Source: Acidovorax sp. HDW3
GTDB lineage: Bacteria; Pseudomonadota; Gammaproteobacteria; Burkholderiales; Burkholderiaceae_C
DNA: 64,000 nucleotides
Assembly (NCBI RefSeq): GCF_011303755.1
Contig: NZ_CP049885.1
Coordinates: forward strand, 1,718,001 to 1,782,000
Reading direction: 5' to 3'
This document shows, piece by piece, positions 1 to 10,609 of the stretch (positions are counted from its first letter, which is position 1; the number at the start of each line of letters is the position of its first letter). The notes beneath the pieces were generated by a model. It was not told where the DNA came from, searched no databases, and saw only the letters and a program-made list of their open reading frames with translations. Position numbers and translations under genes: made by a program.

Positions 1-353
1 TCACCTGCATGGAAATGCTCGAACACGTGCCCGACCCGGCGTCCATCGTGCGTGCCTGCGCCACCCTGGTCAAGCCCGGTGGCTGGGTGTTCTTTTCTAC
101 CATCCACCGCAACCTCAAAGCCTTCGCCCTGGCCATCGTCGCTGCTGAATACCTGCTAAAAATGCTACCCCAGGGCACGCACGAATACGACAAGCTCATT
201 CAGCCCAGCGAACTCGCCCGCTACTGCCGCCAAGCCGGACTGGAACTACAGCACACCCGGGGCCTGGAATACAACCCCCTGACCCAGCGCTACCGCCTGA
301 GCGACGACACCAGCGTCAACTACCTCTTTGCCACCCGCAGGCTGCCCGCATGA
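1..353 (+). CDS. ubiG: Ubiquinone biosynthesis O-methyltransferase UbiG, C-terminal part
   Basis: Only the last ~117 codons are in the window; the frame is open from base 3 and runs into the window edge. UbiG uses S-adenosylmethionine for both O-methylation steps of ubiquinone synthesis. The visible part starts at the family-typical [12 protein letters not shown] stretch (methyltransferase motif after the SAM pocket), followed by [14 protein letters not shown] and the C-terminal segment ending VNYLFATRR, all as expected for UbiG. The stop overlaps the start of the next gene in an ATGA, so ubiG and gph are probably translated from one message. Confidence 0.93.
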   Translation, partial: TCMEMLEHVPDPASIVRACATLVKPGGWVFFSTIHRNLKAFALAIVAAEYLLKMLPQGTHEYDKLIQPSELARYCRQAGLELQHTRGLEYNPLTQRYRLSDDTSVNYLFATRRLPA

Positions 354-1024
354 GCCCGGTTTTTTCCACCGTACGGGCGGTTTTATTCGACCTCGATGGC
401 ACCTTGATCGACAGCGCCCCGGACCTCGGCGCCGCCGTGGACAAAATGCGCACCGACCGAGGGTTGCCTCCCCTGCCCATGGAGTGCTACCGCCCCCTGG
501 CCGGCGCGGGCGCCCGTGGCCTGCTAGGGCAGGCGTTCGGCATCGGCCCCGATCACCCTGAATTTACCCAGCTGCGCGAAGAATTTTTCAATAACTACCA
601 AGCTTGCATGACGGCGCGCACCCAGCCCTTTGAGGGCGTGGCCCAGCTCCTCGACCACTTGCACCGCAAAGCCCTGCCCTGGGGTGTGGTCACCAACAAA
701 TCAACCCGCTTTGCCCAACCTCTGACGCAGCAGATGCCCCTGTTTGCCACCATGCAGACTGTGGTATGTGGCGACACCACCGCACACTCCAAACCCCACC
801 CCGAACCCCTGCTTGAAGCCTGCAGACGCCTGGGCGTTGCGCCACAGCATTGCATTTACGTGGGTGACGACGCACGCGACATCGAAGCCGGCCATGCCGC
901 CGGCATGGGCACCGTGGCCGCCTGCTACGGCTACCTGGGACACGAACACCCCCCCCAGACCTGGGGCGCCCACGCCACCATCTATTCCCCCCTGGAGCTC
1001 TTGAAATTACTGAAAAAGGACTAA
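350..1024 (+). CDS. gph: Phosphoglycolate phosphatase (HAD superfamily)
   Basis: A 224-residue HAD hydrolase that should dephosphorylate 2-phosphoglycolate. Motif I is [14 protein letters not shown] (residues ~13-26, nucleophile and acid Asp), motif II is the Thr in GVVTNK, motif III the Lys in HSKPHPEP, and motif IV the paired Asp in [12 protein letters not shown]. Length and the helical cap after motif I match Gph. It overlaps ubiG by four bases, an arrangement common in proteobacteria. The substrate is inferred from the neighbourhood and overall match; other small phosphoester substrates remain possible. Confidence 0.88.
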   Translation: MSPVFSTVRAVLFDLDGTLIDSAPDLGAAVDKMRTDRGLPPLPMECYRPLAGAGARGLLGQAFGIGPDHPEFTQLREEFFNNYQACMTARTQPFEGVAQLLDHLHRKALPWGVVTNKSTRFAQPLTQQMPLFATMQTVVCGDTTAHSKPHPEPLLEACRRLGVAPQHCIYVGDDARDIEAGHAAGMGTVAACYGYLGHEHPPQTWGAHATIYSPLELLKLLKKD

Positions 1025-1037
1025 AATGGCGAATCAA

Positions 1038-1415
1038 GGGGCTGCCCTGGTTTCGACGTGGGTTCGGAATCGGCGTGGTGCATGTCGAGCTTGAGTGACG
1101 CTCGTAAATCTCCATTCAACAAAGTAACTGCAAACGACGAACGTTTCGCACTCGCCGCTTAAATCCGGTGAGCCTTGCAACAGCACGCTGATGGGCTGGG
1201 CAAGGGGGTAGCAATACCTCCCGGCTGCAAGGGAATTCACATCAGCTGGTTCTGTGCCGGGCACCTTGGCATGGGGCAAGATCCAAGGGTGCTGGCTGGT
1301 GGTAGAGCGTGTGCCTGCGCGCTACCGGCGGCGAGATCCAAAACAGAACACTAAACATGTAGATCTGCCCGAAGAAGGCTTGCGGACGCGGGTTCAATTC
1401 CCGCCAGCTCCACCA
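1038..1415 (+). ncRNA. ssrA: tmRNA (SsrA)
   Basis: The 5' end GGGGCTG (1038) and 3' end AGCTCC-A-CCA (1406-1415) form the tRNA-Ala-like acceptor stem, and the T arm with GGTTCAATTCC lies just before it. The internal tag frame opens at the resume codon GCA (1130-1132) in the context GTAACTGCAAACGAC and encodes ANDERFALAA followed by TAA (1160-1162), the expected proteolysis tag. tmRNA with SmpB rescues stalled ribosomes. The gene stands between gph and earP and is followed by its own terminator. Confidence 0.96.
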
Positions 1416-1424
1416 ATCTCCCCA

Positions 1425-1454
1425 GCCCACATCCAAGGATGTGGGCTTTTTTTT
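1425..1454 (+). terminator. Rho-independent terminator of ssrA
   Basis: Ten-base-pair stem GCCCACATCC / GGATGTGGGC with an AA loop, followed by eight T. It lies just behind the tmRNA 3' end. Confidence 0.92.
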
Positions 1455-1473
1455 GCCCCCCAGCTCACGCCCT

Positions 1474-2544
1474 ATGCCCCCATTGCTTTGGGATGTTTTT
1501 TGTCGCGTCATCGACAACTTCGGCGACGTTGGTGTCTGTTGGCGTCTTTCGGCTGATCTTGCTGCCCGTGGGCACCAGGTGCGGCTATGGATAGACGATG
1601 CCAGCGCCCTGGCTTGGATGGCGCCGCAAGGTGTTAGCGGCGTGCAAGTGCTTCCCTGGCCAGACGCTGCTCCCGCCACGGGGGTCGGTCAAGTGCTGGT
1701 CGAAGCCTTTGGCTGCGGGGCGCCGGACATTTTTTTTGCTACCAAAACAATAGCGTCTGACGCTGATACAACAAGCCCTGCAAGCAAAAATTACCCACTA
1801 TTAATCAACCTGGAATACCTCAGCGCCGAAAGCTATGTTGAGCGCTGCCATCGCCTGCCCTCCCCCATCTCCACCGGCCCCTGCCAAGGGGCAGTACGCT
1901 GGTTTTTCTACCCTGGTTTCACCCCGGCCACCGGCGGCCTGCTGCGCGAATCGAATCTGGCGGCACGCCTGCAACAATTTGACCGGGCCGGCTGGCGCAC
2001 CCGCCACGGCATTGGAGCGCAGCAATGGGCCGTATCGCTGTTTTGCTATGAACCGCCGGTTTTGCCCGCCTTTTTACAACAATTACAGTCAGTTGGCGCC
2101 CAGTTGCTGGTCACCCCCGGACGCGCCGCAGCGGCAGTGCAGGCTTGCGCCAATCACCAACCACCAATCACCTGGCTGCAGCCGTGCACACAGCACGCGT
2201 TTGACGAGCTGCTGTGGGGCTGCGACCTCAATTGCGTACGCGGCGAAGACTCCCTGGTGCGCGCCCTGTGGGCTGGCCAGCCCCTCTTGTGGCACATCTA
2301 CCCCCAAGAAGACAACGCCCACCACGCCAAGCTGCAAGCCTTTCTCGATTGGCTGCAGGCACCACCCTCGCTGCGCCAACTGCACTGCGCCTGGAACGGT
2401 ATCGAACCGACCCAAACCCTGCCGCACCTGGACGCCCACGCCCTGCAGCAATGGCGCGAATGCATACAAGCTGCACGCCAGCGCTTGCTGGCACAACGGG
2501 ATTTATTGACCCAACTACTAGGGTTTGTGGCTGAAAAAAGCTAA
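1474..2544 (+). CDS. earP: EF-P arginine rhamnosyltransferase EarP
   Basis: This 356-residue protein (DUF2331) should transfer rhamnose from dTDP-rhamnose to Arg32 of elongation factor P. The N-terminus WDVFCRVIDNFGDVGVCWRL carries the catalytic Asp of the NFGD motif, and CVRGEDSLVRALWAGQPLLW near the C-terminus is the family's nucleotide-sugar-binding stretch. I chose the ATG at 1474; a GTG at 1441 is in frame but sits inside the tmRNA terminator. efp follows after 147 bases, which fits the function. Residues ~89-108 are a low-complexity insertion that coincides with a palindromic element (1737-1794). Confidence 0.93.
   Translation: MPPLLWDVFCRVIDNFGDVGVCWRLSADLAARGHQVRLWIDDASALAWMAPQGVSGVQVLPWPDAAPATGVGQVLVEAFGCGAPDIFFATKTIASDADTTSPASKNYPLLINLEYLSAESYVERCHRLPSPISTGPCQGAVRWFFYPGFTPATGGLLRESNLAARLQQFDRAGWRTRHGIGAQQWAVSLFCYEPPVLPAFLQQLQSVGAQLLVTPGRAAAAVQACANHQPPITWLQPCTQHAFDELLWGCDLNCVRGEDSLVRALWAGQPLLWHIYPQEDNAHHAKLQAFLDWLQAPPSLRQLHCAWNGIEPTQTLPHLDAHALQQWRECIQAARQRLLAQRDLLTQLLGFVAEKS
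1737..1794. repeat. Palindromic element inserted in frame in earP (divergent copy)
   Basis: GCTACCAAAACAATAGCGTC...GCTGATACAACAAGC...GCAAGCAAAAATTA resembles the ~50-bp dispersed element seen at 8418, 9822, 10714, 12819, 19846 and 4991 (ATCAAAA flank, AGCG core, inverted second half). It codes for an insertion between APDIFFA and LINLEYLS that I do not expect in EarP. This is the most divergent of the seven copies. Confidence 0.5.
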
Positions 2545-2691
2545 AATCGCAGGTTTTGCGCTATTGGATTGAGCAACCCGCTTTGACCGTAGCCGCATCC
2601 CCTGCCGCGAAATTTCTGCACCGGCGCACCAAGGCCTCTGGGCCCGATCCGCGCTACCTGCAGGCTGCGGCTCCAACCCAAGCACTACGCT

Positions 2692-3246
2692 ATGAAAATC
2701 GCTCAAGAAATCCGCGCCGGCAACGTCATCATGCACGGCAAAGACCCGATGATCGTCCTGAAGACCGAATACGCCCGTGGCGGCCGTGGCGCGGCCACCG
2801 TGCGCATGAAGCTCAAGTCTCTGCTGGGCAACATGGGCACTGAAAACGTGTACAAGGCCGACGACAAGATCGACAACGTCATCCTCGACAAAAAAGAGTG
2901 CACCTACTCTTACTTTGCCGATCCGATGTACGTCTGGATGGACACCGAATACAACCAGTACGAAGTCGAAGCCAGCAACATGGGCGACGCCATCAGCTAT
3001 CTCGAAGACGGCATGGCCGCTGAAGTGGTGTTCTACGACGGCAAGGCCATCTCGGTCGAGCTGCCCACCAGCGTCGAGCGCGAAATCACCTGGACGGAAC
3101 CCGCCGTCAAGGGCGACACCTCGGGCAAGGTTTTGAAGCCTGCCAAGATCGCCACCGGCTTTGAAGTGCCCGTGCCGCTGTTCGTCAGCCAGGGCGACAA
3201 GATTGAAATCGACACCCGCACCGGCGAATACCGCAAGCGCGTCTGA
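2692..3246 (+). CDS. efp: Elongation factor P (arginine type)
   Basis: At 184 residues it has the three-domain length of EF-P, which relieves ribosome stalling at polyproline. The modification loop reads [12 protein letters not shown] with Arg at residue 32, the site rhamnosylated by EarP, rather than the Lys used by EpmA/B. The adjacent upstream earP supports this chemistry. The C-terminus [17 protein letters not shown] is the conserved OB-fold end. A strong terminator follows at 3267. Confidence 0.97.
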   Translation: MKIAQEIRAGNVIMHGKDPMIVLKTEYARGGRGAATVRMKLKSLLGNMGTENVYKADDKIDNVILDKKECTYSYFADPMYVWMDTEYNQYEVEASNMGDAISYLEDGMAAEVVFYDGKAISVELPTSVEREITWTEPAVKGDTSGKVLKPAKIATGFEVPVPLFVSQGDKIEIDTRTGEYRKRV

Positions 3247-3266
3247 TACCGTTTTGCGTACACCCC

Positions 3267-3290
3267 AAGGGAGCCCAGGCTCCCTTTTTT
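3267..3290 (+). terminator. Rho-independent terminator of efp
   Basis: Stem AAGGGAGCC / GGCTCCCTT with a two-base loop, running into a T tract. Confidence 0.9.
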
Positions 3291-3459
3291 ATTGCCACCA
3301 CACCGCGACAAAATGCTGGAACTTTCAGCATTCGGTTGTGTTCCATGCAATACCGGACAAAACAAGCGCCGTTTGGGCTGTTTTTGCGTCCTCCTGAGCA
3401 TTCATGGCGCCTGGCCTAGAATGCAGCGTTTTTTGCCACTTTCAAGAAAGAGACAATCC

Positions 3460-4152
3460 ATGTTCAACCAACCCACCACCTGGGATTCTGGCGGCCTCGC
3501 CCTGTCGCAAGAGCAGCGCCACAAGGTGCTGCGCAACACCTACTGGCTGCTCGCCCTGAGCCTGTTGCCGTCCGTGCTGGGCGCCTGGCTGGGCGTGGCC
3601 ACGGGCATCACGCAGTCGCTGCGCGGCGGCCTGGGGCTGATCGTCTTCATGGGCGGCGCCTTCGGCTTCATGTTCGCCATCGAGAAAACCAAAAACTCGG
3701 CTGCCGGCGTCGGTGTGCTGCTGGCTTTTACCTTCTTCATGGGGCTGATGCTCTCGCGCCTGATCGGCATGGTGCTGGGCTTCAAGAACGGCACCGATCT
3801 CATCATGACCGCCTTCGCCGGCACGGCCGGGGTGTTCTTGGTCATGGCCAGCCTGGCCAGCGTCATCAAGCGCGACCTTTCGGGCATGGGCAAATGGCTC
3901 ATGGTCGGCGCCCTGGTGCTGCTGGTGGGCAGCGTCATCAACGTGTTCGTCGGTTCTTCGGCCGGCATGATGGCGATCTCGGTGGCAGCCATCGGCATTT
4001 TCAGCGCCTACATGCTGTATGACATCAAGCAGATCATCGACGGCGGCGAAACCAACTACATCAGCGCCACCCTGGCCCTGTACCTGGATATCTTCAACGT
4101 CTTTCAGAGCCTGCTGGCCCTGCTCGGCATCATGGGCGGCGAGCGCGACTGA
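3460..4152 (+). CDS. Bax inhibitor-1/YccA family inner-membrane protein
   Basis: A 230-residue protein with about seven hydrophobic segments from residue ~30 to the C-terminus. It ends in the family signature MLYDIKQIIDGGETNYISATLALYLDIFN, shown here only by its core YDIKQII and LDIFNVFQSLL. BI-1/YccA proteins are multi-spanning membrane proteins; E. coli YccA binds and modulates FtsH, and others act as pH-sensitive Ca2+ leak channels. I took the ATG at 3460, preceded by AAGAAAGAGA; longer in-frame starts upstream would add a non-membrane tail. A terminator follows at 4181. Confidence 0.88.
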   Translation: MFNQPTTWDSGGLALSQEQRHKVLRNTYWLLALSLLPSVLGAWLGVATGITQSLRGGLGLIVFMGGAFGFMFAIEKTKNSAAGVGVLLAFTFFMGLMLSRLIGMVLGFKNGTDLIMTAFAGTAGVFLVMASLASVIKRDLSGMGKWLMVGALVLLVGSVINVFVGSSAGMMAISVAAIGIFSAYMLYDIKQIIDGGETNYISATLALYLDIFNVFQSLLALLGIMGGERD

Positions 4153-4180
4153 GCGGCTGCCCTGCCCACGACCCAAACCA

Positions 4181-4202
4181 AAGGCCCTGCGGGGCCTTTT
4201 TT
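4181..4202 (+). terminator. Terminator of the BI-1/YccA gene
   Basis: Stem AAGGCCC / GGGGCCT with a short loop and a run of six T. Confidence 0.8.
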
Positions 4203-4265
4203 CATGGAGAGCACAGCACCCTACCCCCTTCAAAACCGGCCACCGATGCCGATAATGACAGGGAC

Positions 4266-4619
4266 ATGATCCGCCACCCCCCCCCCCTGCGCCCGCTGGC
4301 CCTTGTGCTGGTGCTGCTGCCGCTGCTCACCGCCTGTGAAATCCCAGGCGTCTGGCCCAACCCGCGCACGGTCGAGAAAGAGGCCGAGGCCAAAGCCATC
4401 GGCGGCGCCTGCCGCCATGCCCTGCGCGGCCTGGAAGACTGCTACACGCTCAACCCGCAGGCGGCCAAAGCGGCAGTTTTTGCCGGCTGGAAGGACATGG
4501 ACAGCTATATGCGCGAGAACAAGATCGAGGGCACGCCCTCGGTCATCACCAAGTCCGAACCGCCACCACCACCGGAAAAGCCCAAGCGCAAACGCAGCGC
4601 AGCCAGCGAGGATTCGTAA
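4266..4619 (+). CDS. Small lipoprotein of unknown function
   Basis: A 117-residue protein starting with a hydrophobic signal (LALVLVLLPLLTAC); LTAC is a lipobox with Cys at residue ~24. The mature part is charged, has two further Cys (ACRHALRGLEDCYTL) that could form a disulfide, and ends in a Pro-rich, Lys/Arg-rich tail. I do not recognise a characterised family. The gene stands alone between two terminators. Lipidation is predicted from the lipobox; the function is unknown. Confidence 0.7.
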   Translation: MIRHPPPLRPLALVLVLLPLLTACEIPGVWPNPRTVEKEAEAKAIGGACRHALRGLEDCYTLNPQAAKAAVFAGWKDMDSYMRENKIEGTPSVITKSEPPPPPEKPKRKRSAASEDS

Positions 4620-4645
4620 AAAAAGCGCCCCAGGCGCTTTTTTTA
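4619..4645. terminator. Bidirectional terminator between the lipoprotein gene and rlmD
   Basis: AAGCGCC / GGCGCTT stem flanked by A tract on the left and T tract on the right, placed between two convergent genes. Confidence 0.88.
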
Positions 4646-6100
4646 CGTCCGCTCGAACACCGCCATGCTCTCGACGTGGGCGGTGTGCGGAAACATGTTC
4701 ACCACCCCCGCCTGGGTGCAGCGGTAGCCCGCCTGGTGCACCAGCAGGCCCGCATCGCGCGCCAGCGTCGCCGGGTTGCAGCTGACGTAGACGATGCGCT
4801 GCGGCGGCTGCCAGCCCTCGGCACCGGCGGGCAGCGGCGGCGCACCCTCGACCCCCAGGCGCGCCTGGTGCAGCTCGCCCAGGGCCTTGGCCAGGGCAAA
4901 AGCGCCTTCGCGCGGGGGATCGACCAGCCATTTGTCGGCCTGGCCGTCGGCCACCAGCATCTCGGGCGTCATCTCGAACAGGTTGCGCGCTACAAAATTA
5001 GTAGCTGCTAACGCTTGACCAGACTGCCTTTGAGCCTGATTTTTCGCATAATTTTGGCGCGAACGGGCAACCAGCGTCTCGCTGCCCTCGATGCCCAGCA
5101 CCTCACGCGCCTGGGTCGCCAGCGGCAGGGTGAAGTTGCCCAGGCCGCAGAACCAGTCGATCACGCGCTCGGTTGTGTGCACGTCCAGCAGGCGCAGCGC
5201 ACGGCTGACCAGCACGCGGTTGATGTGCGGGTTCACCTGGGTGAAGTCGGTGGGCTTGAACGGCATGGTGATGCCAAAGTCCGGCAGGCCGTAGGCGAGC
5301 TGCTCGGCCCCCTCAGCGTCGAGCAGGTGCACGGTATCGGGCCCCTTGGGCTGCAGCCACCACTGCACGCCGTGGGCGGCGGCAAACTCGCGCAGCAACT
5401 GCAGGTCGCCCGCGCCCAGGGGTTCGAGGTGGCGCAGCACCAGCGCCGTCACGGTGTCGCCGCAGGCGAGCTCGATCTGCGGACAGGTGTCGCGCGCGGC
5501 CATGCGGCCGATGAGCGCGCGCAGCGGCATGAGCATGGCGTCCACGTGCGGCGGCAGGATTTTGCAGGTCTGCATGTCGGCGATGTAGCGGCTCTTGCGC
5601 TCGTGAAAGCCGACCAGCACCTCGCCCTTCTTGACGACGTAGCGCACCGACAGGCGGGCGCGGTAGCGGTAGCCCCAGGCCGGGCCTTCAATGGGGCGCA
5701 GCACGGTCTCGGCGCGCACCTTGCCCAGGTGCCAGAGGTTGTCTTCGAGCACGCGCTGCTTGATGGCGACCTGGGCGCTTTCGTGCAGGTGCTGCATCTT
5801 GCAGCCGCCGCAGGCACCGGCGTGCAAGCCAAAGTGCGGGCAACCCGGGCGCACGCGCTGGCTCGATTCGCGGTGAATGGCCGTCAGCTGGGCCTGCTCC
5901 CAGTTGTTTTTCTTGCGCTGCGTCTGGGCGCTGATCCATTCGCCGGGCAGCGCACCGTCGATGAACACCACCTTGCCATCGGGCTTACGTGCCACGCCCT
6001 GGGCGTCCATGTCCATGGACACCACCTCCAGCCAGCCCTCGGGCAGGGTTGTTGCGCCATCGGTGGCCAACAGGCATTCATCGTTCTTCAAATCGCTCAT
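4643..6100 (-). CDS. rlmD: 23S rRNA (uracil-1939-C5)-methyltransferase RlmD
   Basis: At 485 residues it matches RlmD, which methylates U1939 of 23S rRNA. It starts with a TRAM-like domain, then a 4Fe-4S cluster motif ([18 protein letters not shown] plus the later Cys in QTCKI), then the SAM-dependent domain with [14 protein letters not shown], the DPPR motif and catalytic Cys in [13 protein letters not shown] chose the Met of MSDLKNDE at 6100. Residues ~352-370, between ARSRQN and FVARNLFEM, are an insertion that coincides with a palindromic element (4991-5045). Confidence 0.93.
   Translation of the reverse strand: MSDLKNDECLLATDGATTLPEGWLEVVSMDMDAQGVARKPDGKVVFIDGALPGEWISAQTQRKKNNWEQAQLTAIHRESSQRVRPGCPHFGLHAGACGGCKMQHLHESAQVAIKQRVLEDNLWHLGKVRAETVLRPIEGPAWGYRYRARLSVRYVVKKGEVLVGFHERKSRYIADMQTCKILPPHVDAMLMPLRALIGRMAARDTCPQIELACGDTVTALVLRHLEPLGAGDLQLLREFAAAHGVQWWLQPKGPDTVHLLDAEGAEQLAYGLPDFGITMPFKPTDFTQVNPHINRVLVSRALRLLDVHTTERVIDWFCGLGNFTLPLATQAREVLGIEGSETLVARSRQNYAKNQAQRQSGQALAATNFVARNLFEMTPEMLVADGQADKWLVDPPREGAFALAKALGELHQARLGVEGAPPLPAGAEGWQPPQRIVYVSCNPATLARDAGLLVHQAGYRCTQAGVVNMFPHTAHVESMAVFERT
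4991..5045. repeat. Palindromic element inserted in frame in rlmD
   Basis: TACAAAATTAGTAGCTGCTAACGCTTGA followed by a decayed second arm ending GAGCCTGATTTTT matches the left half of the element at 12819-12867 and 19846-19902. In the protein it yields [17 protein letters not shown], a stretch without counterpart in the usual SAM-domain spacing. Confidence 0.65.
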
Positions 6101-6157
6101 AACAAACCAATAAGGGAGGGCCTGCGCCCTCCCCGAGAACCAACACAAAAGCCGGAC

Positions 6158-7927
6158 TCAATCGTCCTGCACGATGCCGTATTCTCGCAGCAAGCCCCCT
6201 ATTTGCGTCTGATCGAGCTTTTTCATGAGCAGATGGCGCAGGAAATTCGGCCCCGGCAGCTCCATCTCCTTGCCGTCGCGCAGGCGCCCGGTGGCCGCAA
6301 GCAGCGTGCGCACGTCGTACGTGGAGTTGAACACCTCGGGCACGCCGCGCTCCACGCCGAGCAGGGTGTAGACCGCCTCCATCGGCGTGCGCACCGAGTA
6401 TTCGGTGGTGAAGATGCAGTCGCGCTGGCGCGACTCGGCAAACTGGCCGATGAAGGCAAAGTTGACCGCCCCGGCCGGCACCACGTCGGGCCGGTCGCCC
6501 GCCTGGCGCGGCATGAAGAACGAGGTCACGTAGGGCATCATCACCGGCACGGTGCGCGCCCCGGTGGCGGCCAGCGCCGCAATATCTTCGGGCGGCACGC
6601 CCAGGTGGTAGAGCCATTCCTGCGTGATTTCCTCGCCCGTGCAGTCCTGCATGGGCTTTTGCACGTAGTCACCCAGGCGCTCAGGGAACAGGCCATACAC
6701 CCAGACAACGATCTGCTCCTTGGGCTGGGCCTTGAAGTGCGGCTGGCGGTTGACGGTCCAGCTCAAGAGCCAGCCCGAGTCCTTGGCCGTGACGATACCG
6801 CCCGTCACCACCTTGCCGCTGAAGGGATCGCGCTTGGCGATTTTCTGGATGTACTGCGGGATGCGTGCGTCCAGCGTGGTGACGGTGGCCGACTCCCACT
6901 TGGTCTCGGGAATGTGCGCGCCAAACACATCCGGGCGGCCAAAGGCCGGGTCTTTGGCCGCAATGCGCCGCCACAGCTCCCAGGCCGGTGCCGGCCCGGT
7001 GTTGAGCTGCGCGGGGGTGTGGTGGTCGCCGCAGTCGGAGTTTTCCGTGAGCGAGCCGATGGTGAGGAACACCAGCTCATCCGGCCCCAGATCAACGCCG
7101 CCTGCCACGCCGCCCTCGCGCCAGTGGATGCGCGTGGCCTGCTTGCGCCCGCTCGCCAGGTCAAAGTCCACGTCCAGCACCTCCACGCCGTAGCGAAAGC
7201 GCACGCCCTGGCCCTGCAGCCACTGCACCAGCGGCAGCACCAGCGATTCATACTGGTTGTACTTGGTGAACTTGAGGGCGGAAAAATCGGGCAGGCCGCC
7301 GATGTGGTGGATGAAGCGGTGCAGGTACAGCTTCATCTCCAGCGCCGAATGCCACTCCTCGAAGGCGAACATGGTGCGCCAGTAGAGCCAGAAATTGCTG
7401 GCCAGGAATTCAGCGCCCAGCACCTCGTTGATGCGCTTGTTCTCCACCTCGGCACGGGTTGCCATGAACAGCCAGATGACCTCTTTTTGCGCCTTCTCGC
7501 TCAGGGTGAACAGGCCGTCGGTGTGCGCGTCCTGCCCCTGGTTGACGGTGGCGCGCTGCAGCGAATAGTTGGGATCGTCCTTGTTCAGCCAGTAAAACTC
7601 GTCGAGCACGCTCGCGCCGGGGATCTCCAGCGAGGGGATGGAGCGGTACAGATCCCACAGGCATTCAAAGTGGTCTTCCATCTCGCGCCCGCCCCGGATG
7701 ACAAAGCCCTTGCCGGGCTCGTCGCTGCCATCGAGCGCGCCGCCGGGCAGGGCCAGGCGCTCCAAAATCGTGATGCGCTCGCCCGCCATGTGGCCGTCGC
7801 GCACCAAAAAAGCCGCCCCGGCCAGCGCCGCCAGGCCCGAACCGACGAACCAGGCCGACTTGTTCTCCACCCCGGCAGGCTTGCGGGGGCGGGCAAAGGC
7901 TTCGTAGTTACCGCTGCTGTAGTACAT
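6158..7927 (-). CDS. ohyA: Oleate hydratase
   Basis: A 589-residue FAD protein of the myosin-cross-reactive antigen/oleate hydratase family, which adds water to the 9-cis double bond of oleate to give 10-hydroxystearate (EC 4.2.1.53). The dinucleotide-binding motif WFVGSGLAALAGAAFL is at residues ~26-41, followed by ILERLALPGGALDG and FVIRGGREMEDHFECLWDL (substrate loop), FTLSEKAQKEV, and YNQYESLVLPL. The length matches family members. It lies 57 bases upstream of rlmD on the same strand and may share its transcript. Likely roles are detoxification of unsaturated fatty acids or membrane lipid turnover. Confidence 0.92.
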   Translation of the reverse strand: MYYSSGNYEAFARPRKPAGVENKSAWFVGSGLAALAGAAFLVRDGHMAGERITILERLALPGGALDGSDEPGKGFVIRGGREMEDHFECLWDLYRSIPSLEIPGASVLDEFYWLNKDDPNYSLQRATVNQGQDAHTDGLFTLSEKAQKEVIWLFMATRAEVENKRINEVLGAEFLASNFWLYWRTMFAFEEWHSALEMKLYLHRFIHHIGGLPDFSALKFTKYNQYESLVLPLVQWLQGQGVRFRYGVEVLDVDFDLASGRKQATRIHWREGGVAGGVDLGPDELVFLTIGSLTENSDCGDHHTPAQLNTGPAPAWELWRRIAAKDPAFGRPDVFGAHIPETKWESATVTTLDARIPQYIQKIAKRDPFSGKVVTGGIVTAKDSGWLLSWTVNRQPHFKAQPKEQIVVWVYGLFPERLGDYVQKPMQDCTGEEITQEWLYHLGVPPEDIAALAATGARTVPVMMPYVTSFFMPRQAGDRPDVVPAGAVNFAFIGQFAESRQRDCIFTTEYSVRTPMEAVYTLLGVERGVPEVFNSTYDVRTLLAATGRLRDGKEMELPGPNFLRHLLMKKLDQTQIGGLLREYGIVQDD

Positions 7928-8093
7928 GCACTTTCCTTTCAGAGAACTGACGACTCATGGTAAACCCGTATACCGCTACCGCCATGCGAGAGCGCAGCGC
8001 AGTGGCTGACCCAGGTCAAAGGCCGGTGCGGCGCTTTTTCATGCCCGTAAAATCCCCCGTTCTGCTTCACAACCCGCAACCGCCGGCCCGCCC

Positions 8094-8411
8094 ATGACCA
8101 CTGTTACCCTCGACGCCGTCAGCGTCACCACCCAAGCCAATGTGTACTTTGACGGCAAATGCGTCAGCCACAGCCTGACGCTGGCCGACGGCACGAAGAA
8201 ATCGGTGGGCGTGATCCTGCCCTCGACCCTGACCTTCAACACCGGCGCCGCCGAGATCATGGAATGCGTCGCTGGCGCCTGCGAATACCGCCTGGCCGGC
8301 TGCGAAGACTGGCTGCCCTCGCGCCCGGGCGAACGCTTTAGCATCCCTGCGCACTCACACTTCGACATCCGCGTCACGCAGGCGTACCACTACATCTGCC
8401 ACTTCGCCTGA
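8094..8411 (+). CDS. ppnP: Pyrimidine/purine nucleoside phosphorylase PpnP
   Basis: A 105-residue cupin-fold protein (former DUF1255) that phosphorolyses several nucleosides. Visible family features are NVYFDGKCVSHSL, the central GTKKSVGVILP, and FSIPAHSHFDI with the cupin His, ending YHYICHF. The length is typical (~94-105). It stands alone upstream of argG with a palindromic element in between. Confidence 0.9.
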   Translation: MTTVTLDAVSVTTQANVYFDGKCVSHSLTLADGTKKSVGVILPSTLTFNTGAAEIMECVAGACEYRLAGCEDWLPSRPGERFSIPAHSHFDIRVTQAYHYICHFA

Positions 8412-8417
8412 TTTCAA

Positions 8418-9821
<1,404 letters not shown>

Positions 9822-9868
9822 AAATAGCTGATAGCGCTTATCCATCAAGCGCCATCAGCTATTAAATA
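9822..9868. repeat. Dispersed palindromic element (intergenic copy)
   Basis: AATAGCTGATAGCGCTT / AAGCGCCATCAGCTATT form a near-perfect inverted repeat right after the argG stop. Confidence 0.78.
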
Positions 9869-9874
9869 AATAGC

Positions 9875-9945
9875 AAAAACCCGGCAACTGCCTAATACCA
9901 ATCAGGGTTTAACTGACTGGCATTAGGCAGTTGCCGGGTTTTTTC
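9875..9945. terminator. Long bidirectional terminator between argG and yhhQ
   Basis: AAAACCCGGCAACTGCCTAAT (arm 9875-9898) pairs with ATTAGGCAGTTGCCGGGTTTT (arm 9920-9945), giving a ~22-bp stem with A and T tracts at its two feet. It lies between convergent genes. Confidence 0.85.
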
Positions 9946-10609
9946 ATGCCGCCCGTGGCTGCGGCAAGCGCCCCATGGAACGCACAATGGCCGCCAGCGC
10001 CACACCATAGGCCGGCACGAACAAGAGCAGGCTCACGGCCAGCTTGATGACGTAGTCCACCCAGGCAATCTCCACCCAGTGGGTGGCCATGAAGGGATCG
10101 GGGCTGTGCCAGAAGGCAATGGCAAAAAACGCCAGCGTATCGAGCGCCTGGCCAAACACCGACGCCGCCGCCGGCGCCAGCCACCAGGCGCTGCTGCTCT
10201 GGCGGATGCGGTCAAACACCTGGATGTCCAGCAACTGCCCCAGCACGTAGGCGGCAAAACTGGCAAAGGCGATGCGAAACACGAAAGTGTTGAATTCGGC
10301 CAGCGCCGTCAGGCCCTTGAAGCCGCCCTCGTGGAACAGCACGCCCACCACATACGAGGCCAGCAGCGCCGGCACCATGGCGCGGGTGATGACGCGCCGC
10401 GCCGCCGGCTTGCCGATCAGGCGCACCGTCAAATCCGTGGCCAAGAAGATGAAGGGAAAGCTGAACGCCCCCCAGGTGCTGTGAAAACCCCACAGCGTGA
10501 TGGGCAGCTGCACCAGGTAGTTGCTGGCAATGACGATGGCGATGTGAAACGCCACCAGGAGGGAGAGATAAAACGGCACGCGCGAGGGGCGCGCCAGTGC
10601 GGATGGCAT
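9944..10609 (-). CDS. yhhQ: Queuosine precursor transporter (YhhQ/QPTR family)
   Basis: A 221-residue membrane protein of COG1738, the vitamin-like uptake transporter for queuosine precursors (preQ0/preQ1). About six hydrophobic segments are visible, with family stretches FIFLATDLTVRLIGKPAARR, FNTFVFRIAFASFAAYVLGQ and HWVEIAWVDYVIKL. I took the ATG at 10609 (MPSALARPSR); the frame is open further upstream, but that sequence is non-hydrophobic and holds the putative riboswitch. The stop touches the long terminator shared with argG. Confidence 0.88.
   Translation of the reverse strand: MPSALARPSRVPFYLSLLVAFHIAIVIASNYLVQLPITLWGFHSTWGAFSFPFIFLATDLTVRLIGKPAARRVITRAMVPALLASYVVGVLFHEGGFKGLTALAEFNTFVFRIAFASFAAYVLGQLLDIQVFDRIRQSSSAWWLAPAAASVFGQALDTLAFFAIAFWHSPDPFMATHWVEIAWVDYVIKLAVSLLLFVPAYGVALAAIVRSMGRLPQPRAA

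Noticed and set aside
1441..1473. GTG at 1441 as start of earP
   Set aside because: It lies inside the stem of the ssrA terminator; the ATG at 1474 directly precedes the conserved EarP N-terminus.
5015..7963. A 982-codon open frame on the plus strand opposite rlmD and oleate hydratase
   Set aside because: It mirrors two well-recognised genes in high-GC DNA, has no recognisable protein sequence and is a composition artefact.
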